DNA of 64,000 nt from Verrucomicrobiota bacterium (GTDB lineage: Bacteria > Verrucomicrobiota > Verrucomicrobiia > Opitutales > Opitutaceae), in contig JAEWQP010000002.1 of assembly GCA_023399155.1 (NCBI GenBank), positions 62,001-126,000 of the forward strand, given 5' to 3'. Below, in pieces: positions 58,450 through 64,000 of the stretch. The stretch's first letter is position 1. The number at the start of each line of letters is the position of its first letter. A model generated the notes under the pieces. That model worked only from the letters and a program-made list of their open reading frames with translations. It searched no databases and was not told the DNA's origin. Made by a program: the position numbers and the translations under genes.

Positions 58450-59340
58450 ATGTCCTCCATCGCCGTCTTCAGTCCGGCCAAGATCAACCTGTTCCTCGCC
58501 GTTACCGGTCGCCGGTCCGATGGGTTTCACGACCTCGTCTCGCTGGTCGCCCCGATCGACCTGGGCGACAGGCTCTGGATAAGCACGGGCGAGGCACCGG
58601 GACCGATCACGCTCACGTGCGACGACCCCGGCGTCCCGTCAGGTGTGGAAAACCTCGCGGTGCGTGCGGCCGAAGCCTGGCGTGCGGCCGCCGGTTTTCG
58701 CGGCGCGGTGCGAATCGATCTTCGCAAGACCATCCCGATGGGTGCCGGTCTCGGCGGCGGAAGCAGCAACGCGGTCGCCGTCCTGCGTGGGCTCAATGCG
58801 CTTCACGCGCATCGGCTCGCGGAGGCCGAACTGGCCCGGCTCGCCGCCGGCCTTGGCTCGGACTGCCCGCTCTTCCTCGCTGGTGGGCCTTGTGTCATGC
58901 GCGGCCGCGGCGAGCGGCTCGAGCCCCTGACTGGCGAGGCGCGGGCGCAACTCGCCGGCCAACGGGTGCTGGTATTCAAGCCCGATTTCGGCATCAGCAC
59001 GCCCTGGGCCTACGGAAGACTCGTGTCCGCCGGCGGCAGCGCCTACCTCCCCGCCGCCGAGGCGGAGCGGCGACTCGCCGGCTGGATGGACGGTCGCACC
59101 CCACTGGCGCGCGTGGTCTTCAATAGCTTCGAGTCGGTGGCGTTCGCGAAGTTCCAGGCGCTGCCGCTCGTCGCGGACGCGCTTCGAAAGGAGCCCGGCG
59201 TGGAGGGCGTGTTGATGTCAGGCAGCGGCAGCGCGAGTTTCGCCCTGCTTGCTTCCCATGCCGACGTGCCGCGGTTGCGCGCGCTCATCGCCGAACGCCT
59301 TGGCTCCGATACGCTGGTGGTCGCGTGCACGATCCGCTGA
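58450..59340 (+). CDS. ispE: 4-diphosphocytidyl-2-C-methyl-D-erythritol kinase
   Basis: Predicted 296-residue GHMP kinase. SPAKINLFLAVTGRRSDGFH is the IspE-type N-terminus with the catalytic Lys; IPMGAGLGGGSSNAVAVLRG is the ATP-binding glycine loop; SGSGSASFALL is motif III. It phosphorylates CDP-methylerythritol. With ispD and ispF on the opposite strand, three steps of the pathway in a row are encoded within 3 kb. It starts 74 bases from the divergent pyrF gene. Confidence 0.96.
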   Translation: MSSIAVFSPAKINLFLAVTGRRSDGFHDLVSLVAPIDLGDRLWISTGEAPGPITLTCDDPGVPSGVENLAVRAAEAWRAAAGFRGAVRIDLRKTIPMGAGLGGGSSNAVAVLRGLNALHAHRLAEAELARLAAGLGSDCPLFLAGGPCVMRGRGERLEPLTGEARAQLAGQRVLVFKPDFGISTPWAYGRLVSAGGSAYLPAAEAERRLAGWMDGRTPLARVVFNSFESVAFAKFQALPLVADALRKEPGVEGVLMSGSGSASFALLASHADVPRLRALIAERLGSDTLVVACTIR

Positions 59341-59447
59341 ACGGCCTTCGAGTCCGCGCGGCGCGGCGCGAAGTCGTCCACTATCCCCTTGTGCCATCGT
59401 AGGGCCGTTTCTAGCGTCGCTAGGAAGGCGCCGCCTGCGCTTCGCAC

Positions 59448-61214
59448 ATGGACGAAACTAGCAAGCCCGAGATTGTCATCCAGGGAATCGCCGCCTCGCC
59501 GGGGATCGCCCACGGACGTGCTTTCGTCGTGGTGCAAAACGAACTCGAGCTGCCGCTCTATCAGGTCGATCCGGCGCAGCGAGAGGGCGAGGTCGCGCGT
59601 TTCGAGCAGGCGCTGCTGACCACCCGCCTGCAGATCGTCAAGGTGCAGCAGGAGATCGCGAGCCGTCTGAGCGAGGACGAGGCGCGCATCTTCGACGCGC
59701 ATCTGCTCGTGCTCGAGGATCAGGCGCTCATCACCGAGACGCTGCGCGAACACGACAAGTCCCACCGCAACATCGAGGCGTGCTTCCGCGATGTCGGCGA
59801 CCGCTACATCGCCGCGTTCGACAAGATCGACGACGAGTACCTGCGCGAGCGCGCGAGCGACATCCGCGATGTCGTGCAGCGCGTGTTGCAGAATCTCACC
59901 GGCCGATCCGTCAGCAACCTTTCCCGCCTCGCCGAGGATCGCGTGTTGGTCACGCGCGACATCACGCCGTCGGAATCGGCTGCGCTCGATCGCAGCAAGG
60001 TCCTTGGCATCGTCACCGACACCGGCAGCCGCACGAGCCACGCCGTCATCATGGCGCGGTCGATGAAGATCGCGGCCGTGGTCGGCGCGCGCGATGCGAC
60101 CGCGAAAGTCGAGCACAACGACTGGGTGATCGTCGACGGCTACGACGGTGTCATGATCGTCAATCCGTCCGAGCAGACGTTGTTCCGCTACGGGCGGCTC
60201 CAGCTCGAGCGCAAGAACTTCGAGAAGAAGCTGCTCGAGAGCACGCGCCTGCCGGCGCAGACGATCGACAAGCGCAAGTTCACCCTGCTGGCCAACATCG
60301 ACGGGCCGGACGATACCGGCTCCGCGCGCGAATCCGGCGCCGAAGGCGTCGGGCTCTTCCGCACCGAGTATCTTTTCCTGCAGACCGAGGTCATGCCGAC
60401 GGAGGACATGCAGTACGAGGCCTACCGGCGCGTCGCGGAGTTCTTCGGTGAGGCGCCCGTCGTGATCCGCACGATGGACCTCGGCGGCGACAAACCCCTG
60501 CAGTGGGAGGAGTTCATGTTCGAACCGGAGTCGAATCCATTTCTTGGATTCCGCGCCATCCGGTTCTGCCTGGAGAACACCGAACTGTTCAAGATCCAGC
60601 TTCGCGCCATCCTGCGCGCGAGCGCGCACGGCAACGTGCGGATCATGTTTCCCATGATCAGCGGCATCGAGGAGCTGGAGCGCGCGCTCGAGGTCGTCGA
60701 GGAGGCGAAGGGGGAGTTGAGCGAGCGCAACATCGCCTTCAACCCGGAGATCAAGACCGGTTCGATGATCGAGATCCCGAGTGCCGCGCTCGTGGCGGAC
60801 GTGCTCGCGGAGCGTTGCGATTTCTTCAGCGTCGGGACGAACGACCTCATCCAGTACCTGCTGGCGGTCGATCGCGTCAACCCGCGCACCGCCCACCTCT
60901 ACGAGCCGACGCATCCCGCCGTGCTGCGCACGCTCAAGCAGATCTTCGACGCCGCGCACGCCGCCGGCATCAAGGCCTCGGTGTGTGGCGAGATGGCCAG
61001 CGATCCGGTGCTGGTGCCGCTGCTGCTCGGGCTCGGCGCCGATGAGCTGAGCATGGCCCCGGCCTCGTTGCCGGCCGTCAGTTACCTGATCCAGCACATG
61101 AAGCTTTCCGACGCGACCAAGCTCGCGAAGGAGGCGTTGAAGGGCCGCGATCCCAAGGCCGCGTTCAACGCCGCGATCGAGTTTTACAAGGAACGCGTTC
61201 GCGACATGGGATAG
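59448..61214 (+). CDS. ptsI: Phosphoenolpyruvate-protein phosphotransferase (enzyme I)
   Basis: Predicted 588-residue cytoplasmic enzyme I. The N-terminal domain has IQGIAASPGIAHGRAFVV and the HPr-binding helices; the phosphorylated His is in TDTGSRTSHAVIMARSM near residue 193. The C-terminal PEP-binding barrel has GVGLFRTEYLFLQ, MDLGGDKP, IKTGSMIEIPSAALVAD, FFSVGTNDLIQYLLAVDR and KASVCGEMASDP. It passes phosphate from PEP to HPr. No sugar-specific EII genes are in the window, so it could serve regulation (an incomplete PTS is frequent in this phylum) or distant transporters. Confidence 0.96.
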   Translation: MDETSKPEIVIQGIAASPGIAHGRAFVVVQNELELPLYQVDPAQREGEVARFEQALLTTRLQIVKVQQEIASRLSEDEARIFDAHLLVLEDQALITETLREHDKSHRNIEACFRDVGDRYIAAFDKIDDEYLRERASDIRDVVQRVLQNLTGRSVSNLSRLAEDRVLVTRDITPSESAALDRSKVLGIVTDTGSRTSHAVIMARSMKIAAVVGARDATAKVEHNDWVIVDGYDGVMIVNPSEQTLFRYGRLQLERKNFEKKLLESTRLPAQTIDKRKFTLLANIDGPDDTGSARESGAEGVGLFRTEYLFLQTEVMPTEDMQYEAYRRVAEFFGEAPVVIRTMDLGGDKPLQWEEFMFEPESNPFLGFRAIRFCLENTELFKIQLRAILRASAHGNVRIMFPMISGIEELERALEVVEEAKGELSERNIAFNPEIKTGSMIEIPSAALVADVLAERCDFFSVGTNDLIQYLLAVDRVNPRTAHLYEPTHPAVLRTLKQIFDAAHAAGIKASVCGEMASDPVLVPLLLGLGADELSMAPASLPAVSYLIQHMKLSDATKLAKEALKGRDPKAAFNAAIEFYKERVRDMG

Positions 61215-61220
61215 GGAGCG

Positions 61221-61454
61221 GGAAGCGGTGAGGCTGAAGCTTAAAGCTATAAGCGGTAAGCTTTCGGCCTCAGCTGTCAGGCGTCACAGCCCCACGGGCG
61301 GTTATCGAGTGTGCGAGAGCAAAACAGCGCGCCTGGAGGTCGCGCTCCACCTCGGCTGGCGGAGTCCGGCCAAGCGCTACTCGGGCATGACGACCGAGCG
61401 CACAGCGTACAGCTTAGCTTATCGCTTATCGCTTAAAGCCTTTCGCTGACCGCT
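61221..61454. repeat. Inverted repeat between ptsI and the ArsR-methyltransferase gene
   Basis: The left arm (61221-61265) and right arm (about 61408-61454) are imperfect reverse complements built on AAGCTTAAAGC-type and TAAGCG-type words. They flank about 140 bases of non-coding DNA between convergent genes. A 73-codon frame across it is only the repeat translated. Confidence 0.6.
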
Positions 61455-61456
61455 CT

Positions 61457-62389
61457 CTACCCCTTCACGCCCGAGGCGAGCAGCGTTTCAAAGGATGGTT
61501 CGTTTGTCTCGCGGGCCACGACGTTGACTTCGACGTGCTGGAAACCTGCCTTCTTGAGGAAACCGTGCAGGACGCTCTCGGTGAAGCCGAGCCATTCGTC
61601 GGCGTAGAGTTCGCGCGCCTTCTCAAACGTGTGTTCCTTCAGGTCGAGCACGACGATCTGGCCGCCGGGCTTGAGGATCCGCCAGGCCTCCCGCACCGCG
61701 ACCTGGGGTCGGCGCGCGTGGTGCAACGCCTGGCTGAGCAAGGCGAGGTCGACGGACTGATCGGGCAGGGGAACCTGCTCGAGTTCGCCGAGCTTGTATT
61801 CAAGATTTGCGAGACCGTTCTTCGTCGCCAGTTCGGTGCCCACCTCGACCATGCGCGGCGAGTTGTCGATGCACCAGACCTTGGCGGCGCGACGGGCCAT
61901 CAGCTGCGAGATCATGCCTTCCCCCGCGCCGAGGTCGGCCACCGTGATGTTCGGGAAGAGACGCAGGAGAAAATGGCCGATCGATTCCCACGAACGCCCG
62001 GGGCAGTAGTTTTTCCCGAGGCGTCCGGCGATGGTGTTGAAATACTGCTCGGCGACCTGACGCCGCCGGTTGAGGACGAGTTCCAGTGCCGTCCGGTCGG
62101 CCGCCGCCTCGGGTGATGCCGCCGCGGCGCTGCGGGCGGCGTCGAGCAGGGACCGCGTCGCCGCGTCCAGGTGTTCGGCCAGCGAGTAGAAGGCGCGCTT
62201 GCCCTCCCGACGGTCGGTCACGAGCCCGGCCTGGCGCAGGAGCGCGAGTTGGGAGGAGATCCGGCTCTGGCCCATCCCGAGAATCTCCTGCAGCTCCGTG
62301 ACGGCCAGTTCCTCACCGGCGAGGAGATTGACGATGCGCAGGCGCGTCGCGTCAGCGAGGATCTTGAGCGTTTCCCAAGGGGCGTTCAT
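61457..62389 (-). CDS. ArsR-type regulator fused to a SAM-dependent methyltransferase
   Basis: Predicted 310-residue two-domain protein. Residues 1-80 form a winged helix: LKILADATRLRIVNLLAGEE, LAVTELQEILGMGQSRISSQ and AGLVTDRREGKRAFY. No metal-binding cysteine pair is visible. Residues 140-270 are a class I methyltransferase with VADLGAGEGMISQLMA (motif I), LLSQALHHARRPQVAVREAW and LKPGGQIVVLDL. Similar fusions are known from several bacteria and may sense SAM or S-adenosylhomocysteine. The ATG at 62389 is well placed. The neighbours give no clue to the target. Confidence 0.9.
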   Translation of the reverse strand: MNAPWETLKILADATRLRIVNLLAGEELAVTELQEILGMGQSRISSQLALLRQAGLVTDRREGKRAFYSLAEHLDAATRSLLDAARSAAAASPEAAADRTALELVLNRRRQVAEQYFNTIAGRLGKNYCPGRSWESIGHFLLRLFPNITVADLGAGEGMISQLMARRAAKVWCIDNSPRMVEVGTELATKNGLANLEYKLGELEQVPLPDQSVDLALLSQALHHARRPQVAVREAWRILKPGGQIVVLDLKEHTFEKARELYADEWLGFTESVLHGFLKKAGFQHVEVNVVARETNEPSFETLLASGVKG

Positions 62390-62438
62390 AGGCGAGAACG
62401 GAGGGTCGGACGGAAGTCGAAGTCGGCGGGAGGCGTCG

Positions 62439-62560
62439 CTAATCGGTGGTCCCTTGTCGATAATCAGTTGTCCCTAATCGGTGGTCCGTGGTCCGTAGTC
62501 CTGTAGTCCGTAGTCCTGTAGTCCGTAGTCCGTGGTCCGTGGTCCGTGGTCCGTAGTCCG
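62439..62560. repeat. Degenerate short tandem repeats (GGTCCGT/AGTCC type)
   Basis: About 120 bases upstream of the ArsR-methyltransferase gene are built from words such as GTGGTCCGT, AGTCCGTAGTCC and TAATCGGTGGTCC in tandem. Unit size varies between 6 and 14 bases. It lies between the GreA-domain gene and the methyltransferase start, in DNA that is otherwise non-coding. Confidence 0.75.
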
Positions 62561-62610
62561 CCAGAGGACAGGCAGAATGATCTGGAAGCATGACAGGTTC
62601 TAGCGAAAAG

Positions 62611-62641
62611 AAAAAGGACGGGCCGTGGCGGGCCCGTCCTT
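62611..62641 (-). terminator. Rho-independent terminator of the GreA-domain gene
   Basis: An 11-bp stem AAGGACGGGCC/GGCCCGTCCTT with a 6-base loop (62614-62641) is followed on the minus strand by five T overlapping the stem end (62611-62615). It is 29 bases after the gene's stop codon. Confidence 0.85.
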
Positions 62642-62669
62642 CGGAAGGGGAGGAAGCCTCGCGCCTGGA

Positions 62670-64000
62670 TTATTCGCTGGCGCGGCGGATCGCCTTCACC
62701 GTCACGGCGGTGTCGTGGTCGATGAGGCGAACGTTGAGCTGATCGCCGACCTTCTTGGTCAGCAGGGCACCACCAAGCGGCGTCTTGTAGGAGATGATGT
62801 GCCTCTCGGGATCGCCGTCCCAGGCTCCGAGGATGGTGAAGTCCACGTCCTGGCCGGTCTTGGTGTCAGTCAACGTCACCCTCGTGCCGACGCCCACCTG
62901 GTCGGTCGTGGCGTTGGCGAAATCGGTGACGTGTGCGCGGGCCAGGTCCTTCTCGAGCTGGGCGCGCTGGGCGAAGAGGACGGACTGGTCCTGCTTGGCC
63001 ATCTTGTATTCGGAATTTTCACGCAGGTCGCCGTGCTCACGGGCGGCGGCGATGGCGCGGGAGTTTTCCGGGATCTTGCGCGTGACGATCTCCTGCAACT
63101 CGTTCTTCTTGCGATCGAGGCTTTCGCGGGAGACGAGCAGTCGTTCCTCGCGCTCGCTCGCCTCGCCGGCGACGAGGGCCTGGATGGACGGGAACTGCTT
63201 GATGAACCGGGCGAGCAGCGACTTTTTGGTCAGCTCCTCAAAACCCTGGTTGAGCAGAAGCGTGTTCGCGAGGTCGCGCGCGGTCTCGGCGTCGGCATTC
63301 GCGAGGAGGTCGGGGATCAATTCAGCGTCGTCGCTGAGTTCCTCGGCCAGCGGGATGCGGCGGCTTCCGGCGGTCTGCAGCGCCTCGTAGTCGATGGCGA
63401 AGAAGATCGAGGAGAGCAGGCGCGGCGCGATCAGGTCGGCCACGATCTTGCGGAACCGCTTCGAGTGGCGGTTCTTCACGATCCACAGGAGCACGGGTGC
63501 GCGGAGATTCTGCTCGGTCTGCCACCGGCTGATCGTGGCCGCGAGTTCCTCGGTGTGGCCGCGGTCGACGAGGAAGCTGATGCAGTCGGTCGTGAACTTG
63601 CCCTTGCTCGTCTTGAGCAGGTTGAAAACGATGTCCTTCCAATCCGCGGGGTGGGCCTGCTCGACCAGTTCGAGGAGGCGCGCCTGAAGGTGTGCGGAGA
63701 GCTGCTCGGAGATGTCAGGCAGGTCGCGCGGGTCGGCCACGAGCGATTCGATCGCGGGCTCGAGCGTGGCGGGATCCTTCTCGACGAGCTTGGCGAGGTC
63801 ATCACGCACCCAGGCACCATGAAGGCGCTCGGCCGGCGTGATCTGCTTTGAGTCCCGCACGGCGTCGCAGAGCGCCTGGAGCACGGCGTTGAGCGAGTTG
63901 CGGATCGCCTCGTTTTCCTTGGCTGCAGCCAGGAGTTTTTCGCCCAGCAGAATGCGGCGGCGCGCGGAGCGGGTGTTGTTGAACTCCTCGAGGATCTCGT
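62670..64000 (-). CDS. GreA/GreB-domain elongation factor with long N-terminal extension, 5' end outside window
   Basis: The frame is open from 62670 to the window edge, giving 443 residues of a longer protein. The last 155 residues are a GreA unit: ELQEIVTRKIPENSRAIAAA, then HGDLRENSEYKMAKQDQSVL (the coiled-coil tip with the acidic residues that stimulate RNA cleavage), and the C-terminal domain with VGTRVTLTDTKTGQDVDFTI and LLTKKVGDQLNVRL. The preceding 285 residues are mostly helical and unlike Gre proteins. Gre factors rescue backtracked RNA polymerase and normally have about 160 residues. Other Verrucomicrobia are thought to carry long versions; the extension's role is unknown. An internal GTG at 63884 is not likely to be the start. 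Confidence 0.88.
   Translation of the reverse strand, partial: EILEEFNNTRSARRRILLGEKLLAAAKENEAIRNSLNAVLQALCDAVRDSKQITPAERLHGAWVRDDLAKLVEKDPATLEPAIESLVADPRDLPDISEQLSAHLQARLLELVEQAHPADWKDIVFNLLKTSKGKFTTDCISFLVDRGHTEELAATISRWQTEQNLRAPVLLWIVKNRHSKRFRKIVADLIAPRLLSSIFFAIDYEALQTAGSRRIPLAEELSDDAELIPDLLANADAETARDLANTLLLNQGFEELTKKSLLARFIKQFPSIQALVAGEASEREERLLVSRESLDRKKNELQEIVTRKIPENSRAIAAAREHGDLRENSEYKMAKQDQSVLFAQRAQLEKDLARAHVTDFANATTDQVGVGTRVTLTDTKTGQDVDFTILGAWDGDPERHIISYKTPLGGALLTKKVGDQLNVRLIDHDTAVTVKAIRRASE

Noticed and set aside
59043..61097. A 684-codon open frame on the minus strand
   Set aside because: Antisense to ptsI, which has every enzyme I motif; the frame has no recognisable fold.
61228..61449. 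73-codon frame after ptsI
   Set aside because: It is only the translation of an inverted repeat region.
62439..62560. Possible CRISPR array
   Set aside because: Repeat units are too short, vary in size and have no constant spacers; no cas genes are in the window.

Overview
The window is about 64 kb of GC-rich, Gram-negative chromosomal DNA. Several traits together point to the Verrucomicrobia, most likely an Opitutaceae-type organism. These are a VPDSG-type C-terminal sorting signal, a fused ccoNO oxidase gene, a GreA-domain protein with a very long N-terminal extension, a plant-like GDP-mannose 3,5-epimerase, and foldback intergenic repeats. This placement is an inference from gene content, not from a marker gene.

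Region 1 (1-23.2 kb, all minus strand) is a Wzx/Wzy-type exopolysaccharide locus. Read 5' to 3' it has a polyprenyl glycosylphosphotransferase, an outer-membrane beta-barrel, a Wza-like export protein, a Wzc-like kinase, glycosyltransferases, a sulfotransferase, a GDP-mannose 3,5-epimerase, a Wzy-like polymerase, an exported beta-helix protein, a GDP-mannose 6-dehydrogenase, a methyltransferase, a Wzx flippase and further transferases. It runs off the left edge in an epimerase/dehydratase. The sugar-nucleotide genes suggest a polymer with mannuronic acid and/or L-galactose, possibly sulfated. A sigma-54-like site precedes the first gene.

Region 2 (23.2-29.3 kb) holds a 1.2 kb gene-poor stretch, a secreted ankyrin protein whose 3' end is lost, and a three-gene minus-strand operon of secreted beta-propeller proteins joined by 4-nt overlaps. 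The last operon gene is also truncated and meets the ankyrin gene tail to tail. A tRNA-Gln with its own terminator follows.

Region 3 (29.5-37.0 kb, plus strand) is a compact cbb3 oxidase operon: a CcoQ-like protein, ccoNO, a second CcoQ-like protein, a short mono-haem ccoP, ccoG, a 40-residue membrane protein and a CcoI-type copper ATPase. Next come a frameshifted short-chain dehydrogenase, repeat elements, a chemotaxis receptor and a decayed porin.

Region 4 (40.5-45.0 kb, minus strand) looks like a sucrose synthesis/turnover operon: a sucrose-phosphate-synthase-like glycosyltransferase, a sucrose-phosphatase fused to a GH100-like invertase domain, and a fructokinase-like PfkB kinase.

Region 5 (45.5-64 kb) is mostly core metabolism: ribH-nusB-HAD phosphatase, a VPDSG-CTERM protein, a sugar ABC importer (binding protein and two permeases, no ATPase), a methyltransferase with two OppA-like lipoproteins, ispF, ispD-pyrF, ispE, ptsI, an ArsR-methyltransferase fusion, and a GreA-domain protein that runs off the right edge.

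Three genes or gene pairs show clear lesions (24.9 kb junction, 37.8 kb frameshift, 39.7-40.3 kb porin). These could be real decay or sequencing/assembly error; the sequence alone cannot decide.
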